Shown piece by piece: positions 10,380 through 21,985 of a DNA stretch of 64,000 nucleotides. Position numbers and translations under genes: made by a program. The number at the start of each line of letters is the position of its first letter. Positions within the stretch are counted from its first letter, which is position 1. This stretch comes from Branchipolynoe longqiensis (lineage: Eukaryota > Annelida > Polychaeta > Phyllodocida > Polynoidae). The stretch covers positions 128,421,168-128,485,167 of the forward strand of contig CM059187.1 of NCBI GenBank assembly GCA_030323885.1. Direction: 5' to 3'. The notes under the pieces were generated by a model. It saw nothing but the letters and a program-made list of their open reading frames with translations. It ran no database searches and was not told the DNA's origin.

Positions 10380-11285
10380 GCTTGAGAACTGTTTACTCGC
10401 CAGCCGACAGTCAGAGTATACAGTCGGGCTAGTTAAAGCATTTCTTCGCCAGCCGACAGTCAGAGTATACAGTCGGTCTAGGTAAAGCAGGTAGTCATCG
10501 GGTAACAGGTAGAGTATCCAGTATCCTAATTAAAGCATTTAGTTGCCATCTATGTATCCATTCGGCCTAGATAAAGAAGATAGTCGTCAGCCGAAAGTCA
10601 GAGTGCCCAGTTGCCCTAGTTAAAGCATTTATTCGTCAGCTGACAGCCTGAGTATCTAGTCGAACTAGGGAAAACATTTAGTCAACGGTCAGAACATCCA
10701 GTCGGCTAGTTAAAGTATTTAGTCGCCAGCCGACAGACACAGTGTATCCAGTCACCCTACTCAAACCATTTAGTCATCTACTGACATTCTGAATATTCAG
10801 TCAGCCTAGTTAAAGCATTTAGTTGTCGGTCAAGAGTCAGATTATCCAGTCGGCCTAGTTAAAGCATTTAGTCGCCAGCCGACAGGCACAGTGTATCCAG
10901 TCTTTCTACTCAAACCATTTAGTGATCTACTGACATTCTGAATATTCAGTCAGCAGAGTTAAAGTATTTAGTTGTCGTTCAAGAGTCAGATTATCCAGTC
11001 GGCCTAGTTAAAGCATTTACTCACCACCCGACAGGCACAGTGTATCCAGTCGCTCTATTCAAACCATTTAGTCATCTACTGACATTCTGAATATTCAGTC
11101 AGCCTAGTTAAAGCATTTAGTTGTCAGCCAAGAGTCAGATTATCCAGTCGGCCTAGTTAAAGCATTTAGTCACCAGCATTTAGTCAAAGCATCCAGCGAT
11201 AATCAGAATATCTAGTCAGCTCATCTAAAGCATTTAGTCGCCAGCCGACGATCAGCGTATCTAGTCGGCCTAGTTAAAGTAATAC
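10380..11285. repeat. About 50-bp minisatellite with 150-bp higher-order repeat
   Basis: Monomers carry CAGTCGGCCTAGTTAAAGCA, TTTAGTCGCCAGCCGACAG and GAGTATCCAGTC. From about 10,700 to 11,160 three diverged monomers (containing AGCCGACAGGCACAGTG, ATCTACTGACATTCTG and AAGAGTCAGATTATCC) repeat as a block of about 150 bp, three times over. Confidence 0.9.
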
Positions 11286-11289
11286 ATAG

Positions 11290-12257
11290 GATTGAATATC
11301 CATGCATAATGGCATGATGCATATTATTATTATTTCTTTTTTTAGCAGGACTATGCCCTGAAACGTCAACATCCTACAATGTAAAAACACACATCTTATT
11401 TTATGCTGCTTATTTCAAGATTGTATGGCGTGATACAATTAAACTTATATATAAACATGAACCTATTTCAGACAATTTCTTTTTTATATTAAAGTAATCA
11501 GTATAACGAGGCATATTCACTGAGAGGTAAATTTGTCAGTAACATCCCAAAACTATTTGCATAATGGTTTATAATACGTAGTAGTAGTACTAGTATTAGG
11601 ACTTCTTCAAAAGCTCCAACATAAGATTTGATCAAACAGATTGACACTTTGTCATATTTGTGCAATATAGTAGCAGATGCTGGACATATCTGTAGGCCAG
11701 TTGGATTGGTTTCGCGAAAGATGCAGTGATAATACAGTGATAATGGCTATCAGTATTAATAGGGAAATGGCGACCTTATCTTCTTTTGGCGCCAATCGAT
11801 CTAGGTCAGTTTGCCGGGGCCTTGTAACTGAATTAAAGAGACACAATTCGCTAGGAAGTGGCGGGTGGAGTCCTCGTTGTGGCGATAGGCATTGGGTGGG
11901 GGAGGGTGGGGGAAGATTCTGGGGGGAGAGTGGGGGGCGTCAGCTTGCACATGTGACCAGCCGGAAGGAACTGGTCTTTCGATTTGCTGACTGGTACATG
12001 CGGCTGTAAATTAAACAGTTAAACATTCAACTCTCATTCTCACTGCAAGCATAGATTTAATGGAATACTATTCAGAGCAGCGGATTCAATGACTATTCAT
12101 TTAAGCTGCAGAGTTCGATGAACGTAGACTAAAATATTCAAACTAATATTTATTTAAACTATAAGCAGAAACTGAAAATAATTTGAATATGCAACTGTAA
12201 AACTGTCCATTATTGATCGAGCCTAATTTAACTATGTTTTCCTCCTTGATTTTGTAG
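11290..12257. other. Unassigned sequence left of a candidate exon
   Basis: No repeat family recognised. 11,880-11,940 is G-rich. The open frame at 11,677-12,009 shows no domain. A pyrimidine-rich stretch precedes an AG at 12,256-12,257. Confidence 0.4.
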
Positions 12258-12289
12258 GAATACGCCTTGAGCGATCAACTGGACGAATG
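12258..12289 (+). CDS. Candidate 32-nt internal exon of a host gene
   Basis: The 32 nt are preceded by a strong acceptor context (pyrimidine-rich TTTTCCTCCTTGATTTTGTAG) and followed by a consensus donor (ATG then GTAAGTG). One frame reads EYALSDQLDE with no stop; another is also open. This is the only place in the window where both splice signals and peptide-like coding meet outside a transposon. It is not tied to any other exon here and could be chance. Confidence 0.3.
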
Positions 12290-12346
12290 GTAAGTGTCTT
12301 CTTGACATCCTTCTGTGTACCTTATTTCTCCCATTAGCATATTTAA

Positions 12347-13301
12347 AGTTGCATGGTCCGATGAAGCATATTTTTTTCAAAACCAAAACAATTACTTATA
12401 TTTGATTCTATGTATCCAACTTAGGTACTGGTACATTAACTAATGCTTTGGTACAGCATATACAGAATAATCAGTGAATTTATTACCCCATCCCTTTGGA
12501 AATACTTTGAGACAGCCTTTATGTCAATCTCGTGACCTGGTTAGTCTGGCCCTCATTCCAATACCATATATGGCTTTAGTCAGGTTCCAGGACATATAGT
12601 AGAGGGTTTGATGGCATCCCACCCAACTACCCACAGTTGGGTCAACTGCTCACCCACTTCCCCCTCCCAACGCACACACTGACACCAGCTTCTAGCCTCC
12701 CTCCCCTCCACACACCCCTCCACACACCCATGCCTCACACCTACTCCCCCCTCCCAACACACACACTGACACCAGCTTCTAGCCTCCCTCCCCTCCACAC
12801 ACCCCTCCACACACCCATGCCTCACACCCACTCCCCCCTCCCAACGCACACACTGACACCAGCTTCTAGCCTCCCTCCCCTCCACACACACCTCCACACA
12901 CCCATTCATCACACCTACTCCCCCCTCCCAACGCACACACTGACACCAGCTTCTAGCCTCCCTCCCCTCCACACACACCTCCACACACCCATTCATCACA
13001 CCTACTCCCACCCTCTACACACACTTTGCCTGTAGAAATTGATAAGGGACCAGACTTCCTACAGATTAGAAGGTAATTCCTCATCAGGTGACCAATCCTC
13101 ATTATGTGAACATTGCGAGATGTGAATCTAGACCACAACAACTAGACTTTTGGCAAGCTTGCCAAAATTATTTTAGGTTCGTTCAGCTCAAATTGCTCCA
13201 AAATTAGGCGTTTTTAAAATCATATTAGGTTATAATGGTCAACCTGATACATTTATCTAAAAAATGAGGGACAAATTTGAAAGCCATCGGACTATGCAAC
13301 T
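12347..13301 (+). mobile_element. TTAA-MITE split by a minisatellite-bearing insertion
   Basis: The left part (12,347-12,480) starts GTTGCATGGTCCGATG after TTAA (12,343-12,346). The right part (13,145-13,301) carries the central palindrome TTTGGCAAGCTTGCCAAA and ends CATCGGACTATGCAACT before TTAA (13,302-13,305). About 660 bp of other sequence, including the 87-bp tandem repeat, lies between. Confidence 0.75.
12655..13017. repeat. 87-bp minisatellite, about four units
   Basis: The phrase CCAACGCACACACTGACACC recurs at intervals of exactly 87 bp (12,668; 12,755; 12,842; 12,929). Units differ at few positions. Since 87 is divisible by three, frames run open across all units on both strands. 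Confidence 0.95.
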
Positions 13302-13305
13302 TTAA

Positions 13306-13925
13306 ACTATTGAGCTTCAAATTACTTTGGGTATTGATGTGTGATCATGATTTAGGGACACCGCCAAGCATTGTTATTAGCATAATTAATAACTGCTTAT
13401 ATTTATTGACCTCCATATTAATTAGAGAATAGTGCATGTCAGAAGGAACATAGCGCTAACTTCCTGTGTGGAAGTACGTGGTTTGATTCCCAGTTGAGTG
13501 CAAGCAAAGACTTGCACAATTGGCTCTTAATAGTCTTTATGCTGCAAGTTGCAGCTAGCTGGTTTGGATATTAGTTGCAGTGCGCGCATTGTCTTTGATT
13601 CAGGAGAACGACACATGTCTCACCCTGACTCTTCTTCAGGTGGATGGACGAGTTCATTGTCCATACACCTGATTGGCCAGCAGGCTTTCACACCTTTTCC
13701 GCCATAGATTGTGGCTTGCTCTGCTCTCTATATTTCTCAGTGAGCCAGCGACCTGTACAATTTTCAACCCACGCACCCCTACTTGTGCACATTTGATTTT
13801 TCTCATGGGCACTACTATCCTTTTTTTAGTATACTTGTTCTTACCTGCCTTTTACCGAAACAGGAGAGGATTAGGAACAATGCAAGGAGGAATAATTAAA
13901 GGCCCAAGTGTGTAATTTCCGTTGA
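13306..13925. other. Unassigned sequence
   Basis: Contains a weak tRNA B-box-like GGTTTGATTCCCAGTTGAG at about 13,479, possibly an old SINE head, but no body I can match. Otherwise featureless. Confidence 0.35.
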
Positions 13926-13929
13926 TTAA

Positions 13930-14626
13930 AGCTGCATAGTCCGATGGATCATCAAATCTTCAAAACCAAAAGAATTGCCTCGATTTGATTCTACATATCT
14001 CATGCATATACCGGCGCACTTATTAAGCATTTGTTGCCACATAGAAGGGGATACTGAGTGAAGTTAAAGTTGCATAGTCCAATGGTTTTGAATTTCTGTA
14101 TTTTTTCTGAGATAAATATATTAGATCGACCACTGGTATCTACTTTGCATTAGTTCAAAGTTACTTTTATTTTAAATGGTAAACTTTTGAGATATTTTGA
14201 GTGCAAACATGAAAGATTAGTTTTGGCAAGCTTGCCAAAACTCTGACACCATAGACTTCTACAGAAACAGGTTCTATTAAATTGACTCAGTAGTGCCTTC
14301 TACGCAGAAACAAATTCTTAATAAGCACATCAGTATCTAAGTTAGATATGTAAGATCAAATCTAGATAATTGGTTTTGTTTTGAAAATTTGATATTTCAT
14401 CAGACTATGCAGCTTTAATAGAACATGTTACTGCTGAAGCCTATGGTGTCAGAGTGTTGCTGTGCTTGCCAAAACTAATTTGAATTGTTTGTACTTCAAA
14501 TATCTCAAAGGTTAGCTATCTAAATTACAGGTTACTTCAAACTAAAGGAAGGTAGATTATAACAACCAATTTAATATATTTATCACAGGACATGACAGAA
14601 AGTGAAAACCATCGGACTATGCAACT
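13930..14626 (+). mobile_element. Outer TTAA-MITE, split by a second copy
   Basis: TTAA at 13,926-13,929 and 14,627-14,630. The left end AGCTGCATAGTCCGATGG and right end CCATCGGACTATGCAACT are inverted. Interrupted at 14,064-14,418 by another copy of the same family in reverse orientation. Confidence 0.9.
14068..14414 (-). mobile_element. Inner TTAA-MITE nested in the outer one
   Basis: 347 bp flanked by TTAA duplicated at 14,064-14,067 and 14,415-14,418, at the site where uninterrupted copies read AATTTAACAGAACC. It carries a perfect 24-bp palindrome at 14,219-14,242 centred on GGCAAGCTTGCC. Nearly identical to 41,095-41,441. Confidence 0.9.
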
Positions 14627-14630
14627 TTAA

Positions 14631-15483
14631 TAAATGAATGTTAAAGCTGCATAATGCAGGGCACTCTGCAAGTAATTAACAATCATATGGCAATGTGATA
14701 TACAACGTTTTTAATACTTAGAAATGATGATTCTACGTTGATCAGTCCTGGGAAGATTTGCTAGAATATTTAAGTGGGAGGCTCCAGGTGGATGGATTCT
14801 GCCAATAAGGGGTGTGTGGGTGAGCGAAGATGGTGGCCGGCGGGTATGGTGGGGGAACTGGGGGAACTGGGGGTGGGGTGACCAACAACTACAGATGATT
14901 CAGTAAACAAAGCCAATCGCACCGTTTGCTTCAGACGAGAGAAAAGGCAAATACAAACACCCTCGCCTGGAGTGTTTATCGGGGGGAGGTCAGGTTTCAT
15001 GTTTGGTGCGATGTCTTTTATCTCCTTTTAATGTAATGCAATATGGGTCCCGTTCCCGGTGTCGAACCTGCATGTGGTTGGTGCTAGTGAAATTCCCTTC
15101 AGCCGAACCCTTGGCATTACATTTATTTATAAGGATAGTCTGCCTTTTTCTTTGCGTTCTCTGATGTATCTAGTGCGTTATCATAGAATAGGCAGAGTAA
15201 GCAGCAAGCGCTGCCACAAGGAAGACCCAGCCATCATGCACTTGAGCGGTCCGCGCTTGTTAGGCCGACCCACTGAGCATAGATACCAATGGGCAAGCAG
15301 CGTAATAATGTAAGAGAGTACAGAGGAGACTTCACCCTACGCTCAAGTAGTGTAACGACCCTAACGACCCAGTGAGCCTGACTTTCTCCGGTATATATAC
15401 ATGAGGAGGAATTATTAGAATAAGTATAATAAATCCTGATAAAAATTAAATGAAGAAAAACAACACAATCACACTAAAGAGTA
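14631..15483. other. Unassigned sequence
   Basis: Starts with a stray TTAAAGCTGCATAATG piece of the TTAA-MITE (14,642). 14,840-14,880 is G-rich. No gene recognised; the 84-codon frame at 15,059-15,313 shows no domain. Confidence 0.35.
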
Positions 15484-16142
15484 CTGCCTACTACATACTG
15501 CATACTGCATACTGCCTGCTTCCTACTACATACTGCCTGCTGAATGCGATCTGCTGCGTGCAGCCTGCTGCATGCAGCCTACTGCCTACTGCATACCGCC
15601 TACTGCTTATTGCTTACTGCATGCTGCCTAGTGCATGCTGCCTAGTGCATGCGGCCTACTGCATGCAGCCTACTGCCTACTGCATACTGCCTACTGATTA
15701 TTGCCTACTCCATACTGCCTGCTGCCTGCTGCCTGCTGCCTGCTGCCTGCTGCCTGCTGCATACTACCTACTGCATACTGCCTACTGCCCGCTGCATACT
15801 GCATACTGGCTACTGCTTATTGTCTACTGCCTATTGCATACTGCCTACTGCATATTGCTTACTGCCTGCTGCATGCTGCATACTGGTTACTGCTTATTGT
15901 CTACTGCCTATTGCATACTGCCTACTGCATACTGCCTACTGCCTGATGCATACTGCATACTGACTACTGCTTATTGTCTACTGCCTATTGCATACTGCCT
16001 ACTGCATACTGCCTACTGTCTGCTGTATACTACAAACTGGCTACTGCTTATTGTCTACTGCCTATTGCATACTGTCTACTGAAAACTGCATGCTGCCTAC
16101 TGCCCACTGCCTGCTGCCTGCTGCCTGCTGCCTGCTGCCTGT
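15484..16142. repeat. 7-bp minisatellite (TACTGCM) with 77-bp higher-order repeat
   Basis: Almost the whole stretch is 7-bp units such as CTGCCTA, CTGCATA, CTGCTTA and CTGCCTG. An 11-unit block starting TACTGCTTATTGTCTACTGC recurs at 15,811, 15,888, 15,965 and 16,042, exactly 77 bp apart. The 210-codon Tyr/Cys/Leu frame is a by-product. Confidence 0.95.
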
Positions 16143-16412
16143 TCCCAGCCCACCCTTATGTAGCCGCCTTGCAAACACGTTTATAATATCAAGCCGGTCA
16201 TGCCGTGCCCCCTCGGCCTCCATTTGCCCCGACCCCTGCCCACGCTCCTCTTGACAGGTACTGATCACCGGTGATCGATCCACCCCCTCATCTCCACCCA
16301 CCCGCTGGGAGGGTATGTGGCTGTGTGGGTGAGTGGAAGGGGTCGAGCAGCAACAGGATCCAACGTGAACCCTACCACCCCATACTGAACCTCTTGTGGC
16401 CAGAACACCGTA
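16143..16412. other. Unassigned GC-richer spacer
   Basis: Short unique stretch between two tandem arrays, with no recognisable feature. Confidence 0.35.
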
Positions 16413-16945
16413 GTGCAGCCTCCTCCTCCTCCTCCGACCACCCCTACCAGACCCATACCACACCTCCATCACACCACCACCACACCATTACACCATCATA
16501 CCTCCACCATACCACCACACCATTCCACAACCACACCACCACACCACCACTCCACCACCACACCACCACACCACCACCACATCACCACACCACTACCACA
16601 CCACTACCACACCATCACACCACTACCACACCACCATCACACCATCAAACCATCACACCATCACACCATCACACCATCACACCATCACACCATCACACCA
16701 TCACACCATCACACCATCACACCATCACACCATCACACCATCACACCATCACACCATCACACCATCATACATCCACCATACCACCATACCACTCCACCAC
16801 AACAATACCAAACCTCCACCACACATCCACACCACCACCACACCATCACACATCCACACCACTACACCACCACACCTCACCACACCTTCACACCACCACC
16901 GCACCAGACCACCGCACGACAACACCGCCACACCACCACACATGG
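16413..16945. repeat. CACCAT-rich microsatellite
   Basis: Irregular CCACACCAC units, then a regular 8-bp ACCATCAC array at about 16,620-16,770, then CCACCA units. Source of the 226- and 192-codon His/Pro/Thr frames. Confidence 0.95.
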
Positions 16946-17004
16946 ACTTAGTGCTTGCTACCCACGAGCTGCTCGTTCCCAACCTGAATGACGCCCATCG
17001 CCCT

Positions 17005-17265
17005 GAGGTTGGGAATGGGGGCGCGGGTAGGGGGTTGGGGTTGTGGGTGGGGGTAGGGGAGGAGGTAGGGGTTGGGGTGGTCGATGGGGGTTGGGGTATG
17101 GGTATGGGTAGGGGTAGGGGGTGATGCCCCCATGGCGCGGATCACCTTACCGCTGTTCACGAGCCTTATGGATATGCACACACACGCGCACATGCACACA
17201 CGCACACACATGAGCAAATGCACACATGCACAGAGGCGTACATGCACACAGGCGCAATTGCACAC
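17005..17265. repeat. G-rich then CACACATG-rich simple repeats
   Basis: 17,005-17,122 is GGGGTTG/GGGTAT-like; 17,170-17,265 is CACACATGCACA-like. Confidence 0.85.
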
Positions 17266-17367
17266 ACATATTCAGAACAGAGGCACCGTTGAACTCGACC
17301 ATACAAACATGTGCAATGTATCAGACATCCAAAGTATTCGCACATTTCTTGTCTTTCTGTCTCTTCC

Positions 17368-17384
17368 CCCCCCCCCCCCCCCCC
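17368..17384. repeat. Poly-C tract
   Basis: About 17 consecutive C. Similar tracts occur at about 18,070-18,101, 18,489-18,513, 21,358-21,370, 36,962-36,975 and 55,288-55,320. Confidence 0.9.
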
Positions 17385-17479
17385 GCCTTCTCTTGTTGCC
17401 TCTCTCAAACGCCACAGTCAGAGATCATCGAATGAAATATTCACACGGTTGGTTCCTTGCCTGATTGCCGCCACACTGC

Positions 17480-17625
17480 TCTCACAGGGAAAGGTACTGG
17501 TGGGCTCAACTATCTGGATAGTGAGTCTGGGTGTGACATTGATGCATCGTGCTGATAACACTATAAAGCCACCATGAGTGCGCACTGCCACAACTCGGTA
17601 GCCTTCCTGATATTGATATGACGTA
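17480..17625 (+). mobile_element. Diverged SINE-1 fragment
   Basis: Recognisable by ACACTATAAAGCCACCATGA, GTGCGCACTGCCACAACTCG and CCTGATATTGATATGACG. Head and tail missing. Confidence 0.65.
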
Positions 17626-17639
17626 ATAAATCAATTTAT

Positions 17640-18170
17640 TGCCAGACTGGCTCTCTTTCTCTCTTCCTTTCCTTCTTTTCTTTTCCTATCTTTCTCTCGT
17701 TCTCTTTCCTTCTCTTGTTCACGCTTTCTCCGTTTCTCTCGTCCACCCTTTCTTTCTTTCTCTCGGACTACATTTCCTTCCCAGCTCACATTTTTCACTC
17801 TCTTTTTTCTTACTTCCGTTCTTTCTCTCTTTCTCTCTTTCTCTCTTTCTCTCTTTCTCTCTCTCCCCCTTTCTCTCTTTCTCTCTTTCTCTCTTTCTCA
17901 CTTTCTCGCTTTTTCTCTTTCTCTCTCTAATCAAGCCGGTCTGCTTTCTTTCTTTCTCTCTCTCTTTCTCGCTCTTTCTCGTTCGCCACCTTTTCCCAGC
18001 CCTTTCGCCCTTTCGTGCTCTCGCCTTCTCTCTCTTTATCTCTCTTCTATTCTCATTCACTTCCTCGTGCCCCCCCCCCCTCCCGCCCCCCCCCCCCCCC
18101 ACGCTCACCTGCCCCTTCTCTTCCTCTCTCTCTCTCTTTGTCCACGCCCCTTTGAATCTGCTATTTGTTT
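17640..18170. repeat. CT-rich microsatellite
   Basis: TTTCTCTC-type polypyrimidine with an embedded poly-C stretch at about 18,070-18,101. Produces a 243-codon Ser/Phe/Leu-rich frame and a Lys/Arg/Glu-rich complement, neither a gene. Confidence 0.95.
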
Positions 18171-18780
18171 GCATACTGAAGTCATATCCTGAAAGCACCA
18201 CTGCCACCCCGACCCACTCTCACACATTTTGTTCGCCGGCTAAGTGCGTTTCAAAGTCCAGTGCCTCGACCCCCAAACAGTCTGCGGGGGTTAATATTTG
18301 CCCCCGAGGGTCTCCGGAGCGTGCAAGATTTTGTGAAATGATTTGTTCAAATCCTGGCACAATTAGATGAGGCATGCTCGGGCGTAGAGGATCAAACACG
18401 GCTGGCCCCCACCTCGCATCGATCCGCCCGGGTCCCGGTGACGGCCCGCCCAAACACGCCGGGCTGGCCGGGCCAGTGTCTGACAGCTCCCCCCCCCCCC
18501 CCCCCCCCCCCCCGCCACGGTCCTCACCGCGCGCGCAGCCGGAACCCGGCACTGGGGACGCCTAGCGCGGCAGGCGGCACCCAGCACCCGGCACTCGACG
18601 CCCCGCAGCCCGGGCACACGCCTCCCCACCTGCCCCACCCCGCCCGCCCAGTCCCGCGGCGGGGTCGGATTACGTGGGTGGTGGAGGAGGGGTTAGGGGC
18701 GGGGTGGAGGGGGAGAGCCCCCTCCCCCCGCCTCGATCATGGTTGTGAGGGGGGGGGGGGAGGGGAAGGGAGGATATGTG
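18171..18780. other. GC-rich unassigned sequence with poly-C tract
   Basis: The most GC-rich non-repetitive part of the window, with a 25-C run at 18,489-18,513. Frames are open on both strands but no domain is visible. Confidence 0.4.
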
Positions 18781-18784
18781 TTGG

Positions 18785-19815
18785 GATGGGGGTTGGGGGT
18801 GGATCGGGGAGGGCGCCTTGCCCAAGGCTGAGGGAGGAAGGGAGGGTGTGTGTGGTTAGGGTGTGTGGGTGAGTGGATGGGGGAGGGCGCTCCGACCAAG
18901 GCTGAGAGAGGGGGGAGGGTGTGTGGTGGGGTGATTTGGAGGAGGGTGGGTGTGTTGGTGGTTAGTGTGTGTGGGTGTGTATATCGAGGAGGGCTCTCAG
19001 ACCAAGGTCTGGGGGAGGGTGTGTTTTGCTGGTGTGTGTGTGTGGATCGGGGAGGGCTCCCCGACCAAGGTTAGGCGGAGGGTGTGTGTTGGTGGTTGGG
19101 GTGTGTGGGTAAGTGGACCGGGGAGGGATCTCTGACCAAGGTCTGGAGGAGGGTGTGTGTTGCTGGTTGGTTGGTGTGTGTGGATCGGGGTATGCAGGTA
19201 TTGCAATACCTCAGGGAGTTTGACGCCTCTGCCCTGCAGAGTAGTAAAGCACTGCCTTGTGGTACAGGTTCTTGACAGAACCGAAGGCTAAGGGAGCAAA
19301 CCCTAAAGAGAAAACCATGTCACTGTGGCAGCATTAAGGGCGGTTCATCTATGGAACTCCCAACATCTCCCGACCAGCCACTGCAGGGACAAATAGTTTT
19401 GCGCCTGTCTTGACATTTTCTTGCCGGTGTGAAACCTCTATTTTTCCCCCGAGAGAGTGCCACTGGTAACTTGCAAAAGCCAGCAGCACTTCAACACTTT
19501 TGCAGGCAGCTTTCATGAAATGTGAAGTAATAAAAGCAGTCTTTGTCGCATCGCGACCGACAGCATGATGATGATGATGATGATGATGATGTGGATCGGG
19601 GAAGGCTCCTCGACCAAGTGTCTGTGTTGCTGGTGGTTGGTGTGTGTGTGTCTGTGTGTGTGGATCGGGGAGGGCCCCCGACCAAGCCTGGGAGGAAGGA
19701 GGGTGTGTGTTGGTGGTTGGTGGTTGATGGTTGGTGGTTGGTGGTTTGTGGTTGGTGGTTGGTGTGTGGGTGTGGATCGGAGAGGGTGCCCCGACCAAAG
19801 CTGGGAGGAGTGTGT
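18785..19815. repeat. GT-rich minisatellite, split by a retroelement
   Basis: Irregular units of about 55-70 bp carrying TGGATCGGGGAGGGC, CCGACCAAGGCT and GGAGGGTGTGTGTTGGTGG. The array runs 18,785-19,190 and resumes at 19,592-19,815; the gap is the chimeric element. Confidence 0.9.
19191..19591 (+). mobile_element. Chimeric RTE-tail element inserted in the minisatellite
   Basis: Constant 5' module 19,191 to about 19,526, joined to only about 50 bp of LINE tail (from AAGTAATAAAAGCAG), then nine ATG units. Flanked by TGGATCGGGG at 19,181-19,190 and 19,592-19,601, so the duplication is a piece of the host minisatellite unit. Confidence 0.85.
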
Positions 19816-19930
19816 GAGTGTGTGTGTTAGTGATTGATTATGTTGAGTTTCCGCCATATTTGTAACATAACTATATTAATTTGATCGTTTGTTTTACTTT
19901 ATTTCGAAGTTACTTTTATTTTAAAAGGTT

Positions 19931-20608
19931 GAACCTGCATAGTCCGATGAAAGCATCGTACTTTCGAACCCAAAACACTTACACTCATAGATTTTATCCT
20001 ACATATATAACTTATATATTGATGCCCAGATTAAGCATTTGTTGCCGCACGGAAGGACATTGTAAGTCATTTTAATGAAGATATTATTGGTTGAGCGTAT
20101 CATGTCCAGCAGTTAGATGTGCATGCCAACATTAATTTAGGTTTTCATATCAAATACCCCCAAAGTTAGTCATTTATAATACAAATTACTTTAAAGCTGC
20201 ATAGTCCGATGAAATATCAAATTTTCAAACCCAAACCATATATCTAGATTTGTTCATTTTGACATAATCTAAATTAGATACTGGTACACTTTATAAGCAT
20301 TTGTTTCTGTGTAGAAGGCAACACTGAGTCAATTTAACTGAACCTGTTACTGCAGCTTGTCAAAACTAATTTTCCATGTTTGCACTCAAAATATCTCAAA
20401 AGTTTACCATTTAATATAAAAGTAACTTTGAACTAGTGTAAAGTAGATACTAGTGATCGATCTAATATATTTATCGCAGAAAAAATACAGAAATTCAAAA
20501 CCATCATACCATGCAACTTTAAGCAAAATTAACGTCAGTAATAATGATCAACCTAATATATCATCTCAATATAATGCAGAAACTCAACACCGTCGGATTA
20601 GCCAACTT
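19931..20608 (+). mobile_element. Outer TTAA-MITE, older copy
   Basis: The left part starts ACCTGCATAGTCCGATG; the right part ends at CGTCGGATTAGCCAACTTTA. Split by a younger copy at 20,195-20,518. Confidence 0.75.
20195..20518 (+). mobile_element. Inner TTAA-MITE
   Basis: 324 bp, flanked by TTAA at 20,191-20,194 and 20,519-20,522. Close to the consensus but with a 30-bp loss around the central palindrome. Confidence 0.85.
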
Positions 20609-21651
20609 TAACTTTGGGTATAGTGGAAGCATACACCTCAGAAATTAATGTTGGTGTGTCCAGCAAAATGCTGGACAGAGGTTTTGTTGACCCATTATCC
20701 ACAATAATAGCATAGCACTGCAATCACCTTTTAAGAACCTTCCCACTACCAGTCCCCACATTTATAGGATCAGATATAGCTTTGATTCATTGATTGGTGC
20801 TTGCTTTACGCCGTGTCGGCAGCATAGGCCATATGCACGGTGAGAAATGTTAGTTTTTTTGTTCAGACCATCGCTTTTACATGTAAAAGCAGACAATCAA
20901 TTATGTGCCAATAAACCCTCATTAAATTATAAAGCTCACAATCATATATTTGTGGTCAAGGGAAACAAATTCCCATAGAAAAAGAAAAGTTTCATTAATA
21001 ATTGATAGAATTTATTTAGTAAACTATATGAGGTGGTTAGATATAGCTGAAGTTCTTCTGTTTCTAAAATTTGATTGTTTCGTCAGATTATGCATGCTTA
21101 AAATGTTTAACCCTGACTAAGTAGGGAGATTATGAAAATGAGGTGGCGACGGTGGGGGTGGTGGGGTGTTGGGAGTGTTGGGGGTGTTGGGGTGTTGGGG
21201 TGTCGTGGGAGGGGTATGAAGCAGCTGACAAGGAGCAGTCATTCACGAGGAGGCTGTGTCATTGGAGACAGGTCGTCGTGAGAATGTGTCTATTTTAATT
21301 ACACAAGCGCATGCAGGTAACTTGAGCGGAATTGTGTAATTAAAAACCAGGTATCATCCCCCCCCCCCCTTTCCACCAGCCCACCCCCACCATACACCAG
21401 TCTATTTCAACTCACACCCTCCTCTTTGCCCCCATTCCGGGTGTAACTGGACGAATTCACCCAAAATTCGCCTTTTTCCATGAATTCATTTCTTTTGTGG
21501 GTGGGGGGGGGGGGGGGAGTAGATTAGTTGATTAAGTAAGTGTAATTTAAAGCGTCCACAGTTGGTTTTCCTCATTCGGCTGCTTCTTTTCCTATCCAGC
21601 TAATGCCGAGCGTCAGGATATAGTATCAATTATTAGCTCATTGGTTAGATG
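20609..21651. other. Unassigned sequence with G/C runs
   Basis: A small TTAA-MITE end at about 21,060-21,105 (AAAATTTGATTGTTTCGTCA). 21,140-21,215 is GGGTGTTG-rich, and there are poly-C (21,358-21,370) and poly-G (about 21,505-21,517) tracts. No gene recognised. Confidence 0.4.
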
Positions 21652-21985
21652 GTTTGTTTGTTGTTGTTTTACGTCCTAGCACCATCTCAGGTCATATCAG
21701 GACGGGTACCGACTTGTGACAGTGCGCACTCATGGCGACTTTATAGTGCTGCCCCACTGGAATACCAGGCTGCCAGCACCATGACCTGATATCCCACTCA
21801 GTCACATTATCCCGACACTGAGCCAACCAGTCCTTGTCCTATCCTAATAATGCCAAGCGCCTGGCTAGGAAGCAACACATATCAATTTTAAAGTCATTGG
21901 TTAGACTCAGCCGGGGTTCGAACCCCAGACCCTAATACAAATACAGGCGGACGCTCAACTCACTCGGCCATCCCGTCTGTTAAAA
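21652..21985 (-). mobile_element. SINE-1, near full length
   Basis: The tail is at the left (TTTGTTTGTTGTTGTTTTAC) and the tRNA-like head at the right, with a B box GGTTCGAACCCC and CGGCCATCCCGTCTG, i.e. the class-II tRNA-like head. The body retains all conserved blocks. Confidence 0.9.

Noticed and set aside
15450..16186. Tyr/Cys/Leu repeat 'protein' of 210 codons
   Set aside because: Generated by the 7-bp tandem unit, which reads open in all frames.
16271..16991. His/Pro/Thr frames of 192-226 codons
   Set aside because: CACCAT microsatellite.
17639..18370. 243-codon hydrophobic Ser/Phe/Leu frame resembling a membrane protein
   Set aside because: TTTCTCTC polypyrimidine tract; the hydrophobicity is a consequence of T-rich codons.
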